Origin: an uncultured Caulobacterales bacterium
GTDB taxonomy: Bacteria; Pseudomonadota; Alphaproteobacteria; Caulobacterales; Caulobacteraceae
Length of the DNA: 64,000 nt
Direction: 5' to 3'
NCBI GenBank assembly: GCA_903884425.1
Contig: CAISEP010000014.1
Coordinates: forward strand, 124,001 to 188,000
A program made the translations under genes and the position numbers. Each line of letters starts with the position of its first letter. The stretch's first letter is position 1. The notes below the pieces were generated by a model. The model was not told the DNA's origin. It did not search any database and was given only the letters and a program-made list of their open reading frames with translations. This document shows, one piece after another, positions 9,236 through 18,132 of the stretch.

Positions 9236-10654
9236 ATGAAGGTCGTTCGATCCCTTGCCAGAGGCCTCGTGTGCGTTGCGGCCCTTGCCACTGGGGCCTG
9301 CGCCGCTTCGCCGCAGTATCCGGTGCGGGAAGGCGATGCGCCCGGAACGGGGGGGCTTGTGCCCCTCACGCCCCGGTTCCAGATCGCCGCCAACAGCGCC
9401 CCGGCGCCGCAGGCGATGCCTCCGGCGGCATCGTCTCGTGCCGCAGCTTCCGTCCCGGCGACGGCTCCGCCGCCCGCGCCGGTCCCGGAACCGACCCCCC
9501 TGCCGCCGGTGAAGCCCGAGCCTCAGCCCGTGCCGGTTCCGCCCCCCCTGCGGGTGACCGTCCGCTCCGGCGAGACCATCTATGACGTGGCCGCCCGCAA
9601 CCGGGCACCGGTGCGCGGCATCATCGACGCCAACAACCTCACCCCGCCCTACGACCTCCGCGCCGGCCAGGTGCTGACGGTCCCGCGTCCGGCGACCCAT
9701 GTGGTGCAGGAAGGGGATACGCTGTTCGGCGTGGCCCGCCGCTTCATGGTGGATGTCCACAGCCTGGCCAGCCTGAACGACCTGACCCTGCAGTCGCGTC
9801 TGCGGGTCGGCCAGCCGCTGGCCCTGCCGTCCGGGGCGAAGGACACTGGCGTGACGCCTCCCAGCCCGACCCCGACCCTGGCCGCGGTGAGCGGTGAACC
9901 GGCGGAACCGGCGACGACGCGCCCCGCGCGGCCAACTCCCTCGTCCTCGTCCACCTCGACGGCATCCACCGGGGCGACGCCCCGGCCGACCTATGTGCCG
10001 CCTCCGGTCTCGCCCTCCATGTCTGCGGAGGTGTCGGAGGCGACGGCGGCAGAGGCCGCGGCCGTGGGCTGTGGCCCGGCCCCGGTGGCCGCGCGCTCCC
10101 GCCGGTCGGCGCATACGGTGGCCGACGCCTATGCCGCCGTCGAGCGCAGTCCCACGGCCATCGCGCCCGACAGTCCGGCCCCGCCCGCCAACGAACCGCC
10201 CCCGGTCGCCCAGACGCCCTTCGAGACGGCGGCGGTCGAGTCCGGCGGGGGTCGCTTCGTCTGGCCGGTGAAGGGGCCGGTGATCTCCACCTTCGGTCCC
10301 AAGCCGACCCTGGCGCAGAATGACGGCATCGACATCGGCGCCGCCTTCGGCACGCCGGTGGTGGCCACCGCCGACGGCCACGTGGTCTTCAACGGGGCCG
10401 TGGCGGGTCAGGGCAAGACCATCCTGCTGAAGCACTATGACGACAACTGGGCCTCGGTTTACGGCCAGCTGTCCCGCTCGCTGGTGAAGAACGAGGAGAA
10501 GGTGAAGAAGGGGCAGGTGATCGCCTGCATCGGCCAGGGCCAGAACTTCGCCCAGCCGCAGCTTCACTTCGAGCTTCGCTACCGCGCCGCGCCGACGGAA
10601 AAGCACCGCCCGGTGAACCCGCTGCTGATCCTGGCCCCCAGCGACAACCGCTAG
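9236..10654 (+). CDS. dipM: DipM-like LysM/LytM envelope factor with degenerate peptidase site
   Basis: The 472-residue protein has an N-terminal signal ending at a possible lipidation cysteine (ATGAC, Cys22; the lipobox is weak). A proline-rich stretch, two LysM peptidoglycan-binding domains (about 104-150 and 154-199), a long low-complexity linker and a C-terminal M23/LytM domain (about 340-465) follow. The LytM site is degenerate: NDGID replaces HxGID, YGQL replaces YxHL and PQLHFE replaces HLHFE. That predicts no hydrolase activity and a regulatory role. Caulobacter DipM, a division factor that regulates other wall enzymes, sits in the same tat-serS-surE-pcm neighbourhood but has more LysM domains. 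The start at 9236 has GGAG five bases upstream; an in-frame ATG at 9101 would bury the signal. Confidence 0.82.
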   Translation: MKVVRSLARGLVCVAALATGACAASPQYPVREGDAPGTGGLVPLTPRFQIAANSAPAPQAMPPAASSRAAASVPATAPPPAPVPEPTPLPPVKPEPQPVPVPPPLRVTVRSGETIYDVAARNRAPVRGIIDANNLTPPYDLRAGQVLTVPRPATHVVQEGDTLFGVARRFMVDVHSLASLNDLTLQSRLRVGQPLALPSGAKDTGVTPPSPTPTLAAVSGEPAEPATTRPARPTPSSSSTSTASTGATPRPTYVPPPVSPSMSAEVSEATAAEAAAVGCGPAPVAARSRRSAHTVADAYAAVERSPTAIAPDSPAPPANEPPPVAQTPFETAAVESGGGRFVWPVKGPVISTFGPKPTLAQNDGIDIGAAFGTPVVATADGHVVFNGAVAGQGKTILLKHYDDNWASVYGQLSRSLVKNEEKVKKGQVIACIGQGQNFAQPQLHFELRYRAAPTEKHRPVNPLLILAPSDNR

Positions 10655-10656
10655 CC

Positions 10657-10670
10657 GGGCGTCCGCGCCC
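10657..10670. terminator. Small hairpin between convergent genes
   Basis: GGGCG, a four-base loop and CGCCC lie in the 21-base gap between the convergent dipM-like and DUF815 genes. It has a five-base GC stem and no T run, so this is only a weak bidirectional terminator candidate. Confidence 0.3.
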
Positions 10671-10675
10671 GCGAC

Positions 10676-11515
10676 TCAGAAGGGCAGGGGACGGCCCAGT
10701 TCCCCGGCCAGGTCGCGGATGAACTGCATGGCCACGCGCCCGGAGCGGCTGCCCCGCTGGATGGCCCACTGGAGGGCACGGCGCTCCAGATCGGGGGTCG
10801 AGAGCCCCGCCTTGTCCGCATAGGCGCTGACCGCGGCCAGATAGGTCGGCTGGTCCATGGGCGGAAAGCCGATCCACAGACCGAAGCGGTCCGACACCGA
10901 GACCGTCTCCTCCGCATCCTCCGCCGCGGCGATGGCGTCGTCGGAGGCGTGCTCCCGGGGCATCAGGTGGCGACGGTTGGAGGTGGCCACGAACAGCACA
11001 TTGGCCGGCGGACCGGCCACGCCCCCTTCCAGGGCTGACTTCAGGGCCTTGGCCGCGCCCGCGCCCTCCTCGAAGGACAGATCGTCGCAGAACACCACCA
11101 CCCGCTCCGGCACCGCGCGCAGGGCGGAGAACAGGCGGGGCAGGGCGGCCAGGTCGTCGGCCTCGATCTCGATGAGGCGAAGCTGCGGATGGCGGCAGGC
11201 CGCGGCCATGAAGGCGGCCTTGACCAGGGAGCTCTTGCCCGTGCCCCGCACGCCCCAGAGCAGGGCGGCATTCGACGGCAGACCCCGGGCGAAGCGGTCG
11301 AGATTGGCCTCGAAGATGCGCTTCTGCCGGTCCACGCCCAGCAGCAGGTCCACCGGCAGCGGATAGTCGGGGGCCGCGGTGAGGGCGAGGCTCTCCCCAT
11401 CGCAGCGGAACAGGCGGGCCGTCGACAGGTCCCAGACCGGCCGCGGGGGCGGGGCCAGACGGTCGAGGGCGTCGGCTATGCGGGCGAGGAGGGGGGAAAG
11501 GGCAGGGTCGGTCAC
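10676..11515 (-). CDS. DUF815-family AAA+ ATPase
   Basis: The 279-residue product matches the DUF815 family of predicted AAA+ ATPases. Walker A is GVRGTGKSS (residues 88-96), with a Walker-B-like RVVVFCDDLSFEE later and the family segment FVATSNRRHLMPREH, followed by the SDRFGLWIGFPP sensor region. The cellular role of the family is unknown. The GTG start at 11515 follows AGGGAAATCCCC. It is divergent from yajC (117-base gap) and convergent with the dipM-like gene. Confidence 0.88.
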   Translation of the reverse strand: MTDPALSPLLARIADALDRLAPPPRPVWDLSTARLFRCDGESLALTAAPDYPLPVDLLLGVDRQKRIFEANLDRFARGLPSNAALLWGVRGTGKSSLVKAAFMAAACRHPQLRLIEIEADDLAALPRLFSALRAVPERVVVFCDDLSFEEGAGAAKALKSALEGGVAGPPANVLFVATSNRRHLMPREHASDDAIAAAEDAEETVSVSDRFGLWIGFPPMDQPTYLAAVSAYADKAGLSTPDLERRALQWAIQRGSRSGRVAMQFIRDLAGELGRPLPF

Positions 11516-11632
11516 GGGGATTTCCCTAGCCTGAACGGCTGTGCATTGCAAAACGCAACCGCAACGCATAGCTTCCGCGCCTTCTGAACCGTCTTGATGA
11601 CGGACTGACCGAGATCGACGACTGGAGTTCCC

Positions 11633-11995
11633 ATGATCGCATCCATCGCCCTGGCCCAAGCCCCGACTCCGGCCCCTGGTGCTCCGTCGGGCGGGTCGAT
11701 GGATTTCCTGGCCGGAAATCCGCTGGTGATCATGATCCCGCTGTTCGGCCTGTTCTACTTCATGATCATCCGCCCGCAGCAGAAGCGCATGAAGGAGCAC
11801 CAGACCATGGTCTCCGGGCTGAAACGCGGGGATACCGTCGTCCTGAACTCCGGCGTGATCGGCAAGGTCACCCGGGTGGACGATACCGAGGCCCAGGTGG
11901 AGATCGCCACGGGCGTGAACATCAAGGTCGTCAAGGCGATGGTCTCCGAAGTGCGGTCCCGCACCGAGACCGTGGCCAACGACGCCAAGGGCTGA
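11633..11995 (+). CDS. yajC: Sec translocase accessory subunit YajC
   Basis: YajC associates with SecDF in the inner membrane and assists Sec-dependent export. The 120-residue product has a short N terminus, one membrane helix (about residues 30-48, PLVIMIPLFGLFYFMIIRP), the conserved PQQKRMKEHQ and the soluble beta domain GDTVVLNSGVIGKVTRV. GGAG lies five bases before ATG 11633. It leads the yajC-secD-secF operon, 13 bases before secD. Confidence 0.96.
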   Translation: MIASIALAQAPTPAPGAPSGGSMDFLAGNPLVIMIPLFGLFYFMIIRPQQKRMKEHQTMVSGLKRGDTVVLNSGVIGKVTRVDDTEAQVEIATGVNIKVVKAMVSEVRSRTETVANDAKG

Positions 11996-12008
11996 GAAGA
12001 CCACCTCC

Positions 12009-13601
12009 ATGCTACAGCTCAGGCCCTGGAAGGTCGCCATCGTCGTCTTCGCCCTCCTGTTCGGCGTCGTCTTCACCCTTCCCAATCTCCTGCCCCGTTC
12101 GGTGACCGACAGCCTGCCCGGCTGGGTTCCGGCGGCGCGCCTCAATCTCGGGCTCGACCTGCAGGGCGGGTCCTACCTGTTGCTGGAGGTCGATACCGTC
12201 CAGCTGAAGCAGGAGAAGCTGAACAACCTGACGGAGGACGTCCGACGGGTCCTGGGCCAGCAGCAGATCGCCTTCACCGGGCTGTCCGCCTCGCCGAATG
12301 CGGTGACGGTGCGCATCACCGACCCCACCCGGCTGGACGCCGCCTTCAAAGAACTGGTGAAGCTGTCCGCCCCCACCGTCGGCGGCGGGCGGGACCTGCT
12401 GGTCACCCAGCTGCCGAACCAGACCCTCAGCCTCGCGCCGCCGCCCCAGGCCGATGCCGCGGCGATCAACACGGCGGTGGAGCAGTCCATCGAGATCATC
12501 CGCAAGCGGATCGACCAGCTGGGCACGCGTGAGCCGTCCATCACCCGCAGCGGCACCACCCGCATCGTCATCGAGGCCCCGGGCGAGAGCGATCCGGAAA
12601 AGCTGAAGGCCGTGATCGGCAAGACCGCCAAGCTGACCTTCCAGATGGTGGACGACAGCGTCACGGCGGAAGAGGCCACGGCCGGCCGGGTGCCCCCCGG
12701 CAGCGTGCTGCTGCCCTCCGACGAGGCCTATGACCGCAACGGCGTGGTGGTGAAGCGCCGGGTGGACGTGTCCGGCGACATGCTGACCGATGCCCGCCCG
12801 TCCTTCGACCAGAACGGCCGTCCGTCCCTGAACTTCCGCTTCAATGGACTGGGCACCCGCCGTTTCGCCCAGGTGACGCAGGACAATGTGAACAAGCGCT
12901 TCGCCATCGTCCTGGACGACCGGGTGCTGTCGGCACCGACCATCGTCAATCCCATCCTCGGCGGATCGGGGGAGATCACCGGCAACTTCACCCAGGAAAG
13001 CGCCAACGAACTGGCCAACATGCTTCGCTCCGGCGCGCTGCCGGCCAAGCTGAACGTGCAGGAGCAGCGCACCGTCGGGGCGGAGCTCGGGGCCGATTCC
13101 ATCCGCGCCGGGGAGACGTCGCTGGCCATCGGCGCCGTGGCCATCTTCGCCTTCATCATCCTGTCCTACGGCCTGTTCGGCGTGTTCGCCGCCATCGCCC
13201 TGATCGTCAACGGCTTCCTGATCGTCGGGCTGATGTCCCTGACCCAGGCGACCCTGACCCTGCCGGGCATTGCCGGCCTGATCCTGACGCTGGCCGTGGC
13301 GGTGGACGCCAACGTCCTGACCTACGAGCGGATGCGGGAAGAGGCCCGGGCCGGGCGTTCGCCGCTGCTGGCGGCCGATGCCGGGTTCCGCCGGGCATGG
13401 GTGACGATCTTCGACGCCAACGTCACCACCCTGATCGCCGCGGTGATCATGTTCCTGGCCGGGACCGGCACGGTGAAGGGCTTTGCCTGGACCCTGGGCT
13501 TCGGCGTGCTGACCTCGGTCTTCACCGCGGTGGTGGTCACCCAGGTGCTGATCGGGTGGTGGTTCCGCACCTTCAAGCCCAAGACCCTGCCGATCCTATG
13601 A
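12009..13601 (+). CDS. secD: Protein translocase subunit SecD
   Basis: SecD uses the proton motive force to pull preproteins through SecYEG on the periplasmic side. The 530-residue protein has a first membrane helix, the conserved LNLGLDLQGG motif, a large periplasmic P1 domain, and five C-terminal helices with LTLAVAVDANVLTYERMREE. Length and motif order fit the RND-type SecD family. The stop overlaps the secF start (ATGA). Confidence 0.97.
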   Translation: MLQLRPWKVAIVVFALLFGVVFTLPNLLPRSVTDSLPGWVPAARLNLGLDLQGGSYLLLEVDTVQLKQEKLNNLTEDVRRVLGQQQIAFTGLSASPNAVTVRITDPTRLDAAFKELVKLSAPTVGGGRDLLVTQLPNQTLSLAPPPQADAAAINTAVEQSIEIIRKRIDQLGTREPSITRSGTTRIVIEAPGESDPEKLKAVIGKTAKLTFQMVDDSVTAEEATAGRVPPGSVLLPSDEAYDRNGVVVKRRVDVSGDMLTDARPSFDQNGRPSLNFRFNGLGTRRFAQVTQDNVNKRFAIVLDDRVLSAPTIVNPILGGSGEITGNFTQESANELANMLRSGALPAKLNVQEQRTVGAELGADSIRAGETSLAIGAVAIFAFIILSYGLFGVFAAIALIVNGFLIVGLMSLTQATLTLPGIAGLILTLAVAVDANVLTYERMREEARAGRSPLLAADAGFRRAWVTIFDANVTTLIAAVIMFLAGTGTVKGFAWTLGFGVLTSVFTAVVVTQVLIGWWFRTFKPKTLPIL

Positions 13602-14629
13602 GTTCGCAAGAGAGAGCCCGCCCCATGCTGCGTTGGCCGCTGATCCGCCTGCTGCCTGCCAAGACCAACCTGCACTTCGTCGGGGTGGCCCGGCTGATGG
13701 GCTTCCTGTCGATCGTCGCCGTGATCGGCTCGCTGGCCCTGTGCTTCACCCAGGGCCTGACGCTGGGCATCGACTTCAAGGGCGGGACCGTGGTCGACGT
13801 GGCCACCCCCGGCAAGCCGGTGGACGCCGCCGCCGTGCGCGCGGCCCTGAATGCCATGCGCCTGGGGGATGTGGAGGTGCAGACCTTCGGCACTGCCGGC
13901 GCGGTGGAGGTGAAGTTCCAGACCCCCGCCGGCGCGGATCCCGCCCAGACGGTCACCGCCGTGACCCAGCGACTGCGCACGGTGCTGGCCCCGGCGCAGG
14001 TGACCTTCTCCAACACCTCCGTGGTCGGCCCCAAGGTGTCGGGGGAGCTGTTCCGCAGCGGCATCGTGGCGCTGGGTGTGGCGATCTTCCTGATGCTGCT
14101 GTTCATCTGGTTCCGCTACCAGCTGCAGTTCGGCCTGGGCGCAGTGGCGGCCCTGTTCCACGACGTGATCCTGACCTTCGGCGTGTTCGCGATCTTCAAG
14201 CTGGAGTTCACCCTGACCTCCATCGCCGCCATCCTGACCATCATCGGCTATTCGATGAACGACACGGTGGTGGTGTTCGACCGACTGCGGGAGAACCTGC
14301 GCAAGTTCCGCAGGATGTCCCTGCGGGAGGTGATCGAGCTGTCGATCAACGAGACCCTGTCCCGCACGATCATCACCGGTCTGACTGCGCTGCTGGCCCT
14401 GTTCGGCCTGGCCCTGTTCGGCGGGGAGGCCCTGCGCACCTTCGCCATCGCCCTGATCTTCGGCATCTCCATCGGCACCTATTCGTCCATCTATGTGGCC
14501 TCGCCGATCATCCTCCTGTGGGGCGTCAAGTCCGGCGACGACGACGAGCCGACCCTGGTGGGCGGTGCGGCCCAGGCGGCCATGGCGCAGAAGGCCGCGG
14601 CCCTGAAGGCCGGGCGGCGGGAGGGCTGA
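13598..14629 (+). CDS. secF: Protein translocase subunit SecF
   Basis: SecF is the partner of SecD. The 343-residue product starts at ATG 13598, overlapping the secD stop by four bases. It has a first helix, GIDFKGGTVVDV, a periplasmic domain, and five C-terminal helices with IIGYSMNDTVVVFDRLREN and the later SRTIITGLTALLALFGL. The C terminus is a short cytoplasmic acidic and alanine-rich tail. It is followed seven bases later by the Mth938-domain gene. Confidence 0.97.
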   Translation: MSSQERARPMLRWPLIRLLPAKTNLHFVGVARLMGFLSIVAVIGSLALCFTQGLTLGIDFKGGTVVDVATPGKPVDAAAVRAALNAMRLGDVEVQTFGTAGAVEVKFQTPAGADPAQTVTAVTQRLRTVLAPAQVTFSNTSVVGPKVSGELFRSGIVALGVAIFLMLLFIWFRYQLQFGLGAVAALFHDVILTFGVFAIFKLEFTLTSIAAILTIIGYSMNDTVVVFDRLRENLRKFRRMSLREVIELSINETLSRTIITGLTALLALFGLALFGGEALRTFAIALIFGISIGTYSSIYVASPIILLWGVKSGDDDEPTLVGGAAQAAMAQKAAALKAGRREG

Positions 14630-14636
14630 GGCCCCC

Positions 14637-14993
14637 ATGGCGGAGCTCAGGCAACCGCCGGCGATCGAGGCCTTCGGCCGGGGCGGCTTCCGGATCGAGG
14701 GCGTGCGCCACGAGGGGCCGGTCCTGATCCTGTCCGATGCCGTCACGGGCTGGAGCGGGGAGGGCACCGTCGAGGCGGTGTCCGCGGTCCTGGCCGCGCC
14801 CCGGGCGGAGGTGGAATTCCTGATCCTGGGCACCGGCCCCGCGCTGTCCCCGCCGGGGGCGGCCCTGCGCGAGGCGCTTCGCCAGGCGGGACTGGGGCTG
14901 GAGGTCCTGACCACGCCGGAGGCGGCCAGGCTCTACAATCTCATGGCCCGGGACGGACGGCGGGTGGCCGCGGCCCTGCGTCCGGTGGACTGA
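14637..14993 (+). CDS. Mth938-like domain protein (NDUFAF3/Xcc1710 type)
   Basis: The 118-residue protein fits the Mth938-like domain family, whose members include the mitochondrial complex I assembly factor NDUFAF3. Supporting segments are IEAFGRGGFRIEGVRHEGPVLIL at the start, the central EFLILGTGP and the terminal EVLTTPEAARLYNLMARDGRRVAAAL. It is soluble, and its bacterial role is unknown. Location directly after secF is common in alphaproteobacteria. An NDUFAF6-like gene lies 800 bases downstream. Confidence 0.85.
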   Translation: MAELRQPPAIEAFGRGGFRIEGVRHEGPVLILSDAVTGWSGEGTVEAVSAVLAAPRAEVEFLILGTGPALSPPGAALREALRQAGLGLEVLTTPEAARLYNLMARDGRRVAAALRPVD

Positions 14994-15117
14994 CGAAAAA
15001 CCGCCCGCGAAATTGAGCCTGCGCAAAATCCGGCTGCATCCGGCGACGAACAGGCCTATACCCTGTACAATCTCCCGTCGCTTCGGCGACCGGGATCACA
15101 CAATTGATGGGGTTCCC

Positions 15118-15744
15118 ATGGCTGGTCTTCTCTCGAACTTCCGCAACACGATCATCCTCAGCTGCCTGATCGCGCTGGTCTTCCTGGTCGGCTACGGCAT
15201 GCACTACGAGAAGATGTATCACGGGGTGCTGGAGGTCCACGGCAACTACGTCCAGGCGGTGCTGCGCTGGGCGCACACCTTCTCCGGCATCCTGTGGATC
15301 GGGCTGCTCTACTACTTCAACTTCGTCCAGATCCGGAAGATGCCCGACATCCCGGCGGAGCTGAAGCCCGCCGTGTCCAAGTTCATTGCCCCCGAAGCCC
15401 TGTTCTGGTTCCGCTGGTCGGCCCTTGCGACCTGGGTGTTCGGCGTGATCCTGGCCTGGAGCCGCGGCTATCTGTTCGACGCCTATACCCTGGGCGCGAT
15501 GAGCGGTTTCCATGACGCGCGGGTGGTGTTCATCGGCGTCGGCATGTGGCTGGCGACCATCATGTTCCTCAATGTCTGGGTGTTCATCTGGCCGAACCAG
15601 AAGATCGCGCTCGGCATGGTCGAGGGCGACGCCGACGCCAAGGCCCGGGCCGGCCGCACGGCCATGCTGTTCTCCCGGACGAACCTGCTGCTGTCCATTC
15701 CGATGCTGACGGCCATGACCATGAACCAGACGATCTTCAGCTGA
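15118..15744 (+). CDS. PuuD-N/urate-oxidase-N-like integral membrane protein
   Basis: The 208-residue protein has about five membrane helices and resembles the N-terminal membrane domain of PuuD-type urate hydroxylases (urate_ox_N family), without the cytochrome c part. RWAHTFSGILWIGLLYYFNF and further histidines (HYEKMYHG, FHDARV) could bind haem. ATG 15118 follows GATGGGG. No purine-catabolism genes are nearby, so a general electron-transfer role is as likely as urate oxidation. Confidence 0.7.
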   Translation: MAGLLSNFRNTIILSCLIALVFLVGYGMHYEKMYHGVLEVHGNYVQAVLRWAHTFSGILWIGLLYYFNFVQIRKMPDIPAELKPAVSKFIAPEALFWFRWSALATWVFGVILAWSRGYLFDAYTLGAMSGFHDARVVFIGVGMWLATIMFLNVWVFIWPNQKIALGMVEGDADAKARAGRTAMLFSRTNLLLSIPMLTAMTMNQTIFS

Positions 15745-15817
15745 CGATCCGTCAGGTTCAGGCAAAGACCACCGGCGGCCGGGCGGATTCGAGAGCATCC
15801 GTCCGGCCGTTGACGTC

Positions 15818-16570
15818 ATGATGACTTCCGATCTCGACAGCAGCCTGCAGGCCGCCGACCCCGACCGGTGGCTGGCCACCCGCTTCATCTCCGACCCGCA
15901 GGCGCGGGCAGAGATCGTCGCGCTCTACAGTCTCGACCTGGAGCTGGGGGCCGTGGCCCTGCGCGCCAGCAACCCCCTGATGGCGGAAATCCGCTTCGCC
16001 TGGTGGCGGGAGCGGTGCGAGGCCCTGGCGGACGGGGGCGCGGGCGGCGAGCACCCGGTGCTGGCGGCGCTTGCCCCCGCGCTCGCGGACGGCCGCTTTC
16101 CCCTGTCCGCCCTCGACACCATGATCGCCGCCCGCCATGCGGAGCTGGCCGATCCCTGGTTCGAGGACGAGGCCGGGCTGGACCAGTATCTCGACGATCT
16201 CGACGTCTCCCTGGCGGCCGCGGCCGCGGTCCGGCTGGACGCTGCGGCGGACCCGCAGGCCCTGCGGGCCGCGGCCCGCCTGTCCGGCCTGGCCCGGCTG
16301 GCGCAGCGGGAAGCGGCACCTGGGACCACGCCCGCATGGTGGCCGCAGACCTGGCGGTCCCTGGCGGAGGAGACCGGCCGTGCCGACGAGGTCCTGCGCC
16401 ACCTGGGCCAGAAGCTCGGCCAACTGCGTTTGGCCGCCCGCGCCGCACCGCGCCTTGCGCCCGCGGCCTTTCCGGCCATTGCCCATGCTGCCTTGGCACT
16501 GGAGCGTCAGGCCGGGCCGCTGGGCCGTCGTCTGCGCCTGACCTGGGCCGTGGCGGTGGGTCGAGTCTAG
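15818..16570 (+). CDS. Squalene/phytoene synthase-fold protein, NDUFAF6-like
   Basis: The 250-residue protein has the all-helical isoprenoid-synthase look of the squalene/phytoene synthase family: early [15 protein letters not shown], then [12 protein letters not shown] and [10 protein letters not shown]. The aspartate-rich DxxxD catalytic motifs are not evident, so I favour the NDUFAF6-like subgroup linked to respiratory complex I assembly over a true prenyl synthase. Start ATG 15818 is followed by another ATG. Its TAG overlaps the trmFO stop on the other strand through a shared CTAG. Confidence 0.72.
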   Translation: MMTSDLDSSLQAADPDRWLATRFISDPQARAEIVALYSLDLELGAVALRASNPLMAEIRFAWWRERCEALADGGAGGEHPVLAALAPALADGRFPLSALDTMIAARHAELADPWFEDEAGLDQYLDDLDVSLAAAAAVRLDAAADPQALRAAARLSGLARLAQREAAPGTTPAWWPQTWRSLAEETGRADEVLRHLGQKLGQLRLAARAAPRLAPAAFPAIAHAALALERQAGPLGRRLRLTWAVAVGRV

Positions 16571-17973
16571 ACGGGCTGGGGCTCGGCCCCCGCCGTCGCC
16601 TGCCAGGCCTCGAGGTCGGCGAGCGCCCGCTGGCTCATCAGCCGCTTCTTGGCCCGCCCCCGTTCCGGCGGGGCCAGCTTGCGCCCGTCCTCGGACTTCC
16701 GCGGGGCCTCCATCGGCGGCAGCAGGCCATAGTTCACGTTCATCGGCTGGAACGAGCCCTTGCCGTCCGCCAGATGCCCGCCGGTCACATGGGCGATCAG
16801 CGCCCCCAGCGCCGTGGTGGGCGGCGGCGGTGCCAGGTCCGCCCCCAATGCCGTGGCGGCGGCGAAGCGCCCGCTCAGCAGGCCGATGGCCGCGCTTTCC
16901 ACATAGCCCTCGACGCCGGTGATCTGTCCGGCAAAGCGGATCCGCGGCTCGCTCTTCAGACGCAGCTGCGGGTCCAGCAGGCGCGGGGACTGGATGAAGG
17001 TGTTCCGGTGCAGGCCACCGAGCCGGGCGAACTGCGCGTTTTCCAGCCCGGGGATTCGGCGGAAGATCTCCACCTGGGCGGCGTGCTTCAGCTTCGTCTG
17101 GAAGCCGACGATGTTGTAGAGGGTGCCCAGGGCATTGTCCTGGCGCAGCTGGACCACGGCGTAGGGCTTTTCCAGCGGGGCGTGGGGATTGGTGAGACCC
17201 ACCGGCTTCATGGGGCCGTGGCGCAGGGTCTCGCGCCCCCGCTCGGCCATCACCTCGATGGGCAGGCAGCCGTCGAAATAGGGGGTGTCGGTCTCCCACT
17301 CCCGGAACTCCGCCTTCGGGCCGTCGATCAGGGCCTGGACGAAGGCGTCATACTGCTCCCGGTTCAGGGGGCAGTTGATATAGGCGGCCGCGTCCCCGCC
17401 CGGGCCCTCCTTGTCATAGCGGGACTGTCGCCAGGCGATGGACATGTCGATGCTGTCCGCATGCAGGATCGGGGCAATGGCGTCGAAGAAGGCCAGCTGG
17501 TCCTCCCCGGTCCGGGCCAGGATCGCCCGGGTCAGGGGCTCCGAGGTCAGGGGGCCGCTGGCGATGATGGTCTGGCCCCAGTCCGCGTCCGGCCATCCGT
17601 CCACCTCGCCCCGCGCCAGGGTGATGCGGGGGTGGTTCGACAGGGCCGCCGTGACCGCCTCGGAAAAGCCATCCCGGTCCACGGCCAGGGCCCCGCCGGC
17701 TGGCACCTGGTGCTGGTCCGCGGCCCGCAGGATCAGGGAGTTCAGCCGACGCATCTCCGCGTGCAGCAGGCCGACGGCATTGTACTCCCAGTCATCGGAC
17801 CGGAAGGAGTTGGAACAGACGAGTTCCGCGCAGCCGCTGGTCTGGTGGACGGGGGTAGCGCGAAGCGGCCGCATCTCGTGCAGCACGACGGGAACACCGG
17901 CCTCGGCGACCTGCCAGGCGGCTTCGGAACCGGCGAGACCGGCCCCGATGATGTGGATGGGTTTCAGTGTCAT
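16567..17973 (-). CDS. trmFO: Methylenetetrahydrofolate-tRNA-(uracil-54-C5)-methyltransferase TrmFO
   Basis: TrmFO makes the T54 base of tRNA using FAD and methylenetetrahydrofolate. The 468-residue protein opens with the FAD-binding [15 protein letters not shown], followed by the family segments HEMRP and [14 protein letters not shown] (residues about 47-60), and later [11 protein letters not shown] and [10 protein letters not shown]. Length is normal for the family. It is convergent with the NDUFAF6-like gene, with a 4-bp overlap. Confidence 0.96.
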   Translation of the reverse strand: MTLKPIHIIGAGLAGSEAAWQVAEAGVPVVLHEMRPLRATPVHQTSGCAELVCSNSFRSDDWEYNAVGLLHAEMRRLNSLILRAADQHQVPAGGALAVDRDGFSEAVTAALSNHPRITLARGEVDGWPDADWGQTIIASGPLTSEPLTRAILARTGEDQLAFFDAIAPILHADSIDMSIAWRQSRYDKEGPGGDAAAYINCPLNREQYDAFVQALIDGPKAEFREWETDTPYFDGCLPIEVMAERGRETLRHGPMKPVGLTNPHAPLEKPYAVVQLRQDNALGTLYNIVGFQTKLKHAAQVEIFRRIPGLENAQFARLGGLHRNTFIQSPRLLDPQLRLKSEPRIRFAGQITGVEGYVESAAIGLLSGRFAAATALGADLAPPPPTTALGALIAHVTGGHLADGKGSFQPMNVNYGLLPPMEAPRKSEDGRKLAPPERGRAKKRLMSQRALADLEAWQATAGAEPQPV

Positions 17974-18083
17974 GGCCGAACCATAGGCAAAGGACCGGGA
18001 GGATCAACCGCCGCATTGCCGCAACACCTGAAGGCAGCGAATCATTTCCACAAATCTTTCGTGTCCCGGCGGAACAAAATTCG

Positions 18084-18113
18084 TTAATGTCTGCTCAAGC
18101 GTCAGTCTGACGC
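18084..18113 (+). promoter_or_regulatory. CtrA-like near-match followed by a 15-bp palindrome
   Basis: TTAA (18084-18087), seven bases and TCAA (18095-18098) differ from a CtrA full site by one base. Directly after it, GCGTCAG-T-CTGACGC (18099-18113) is a perfect palindrome ending 19 bases before ATG 18133. The palindrome is operator-like; the cognate regulator is unknown. Confidence 0.45.
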
Positions 18114-18132
18114 CCTAGTGTGGGGTAGTGGC

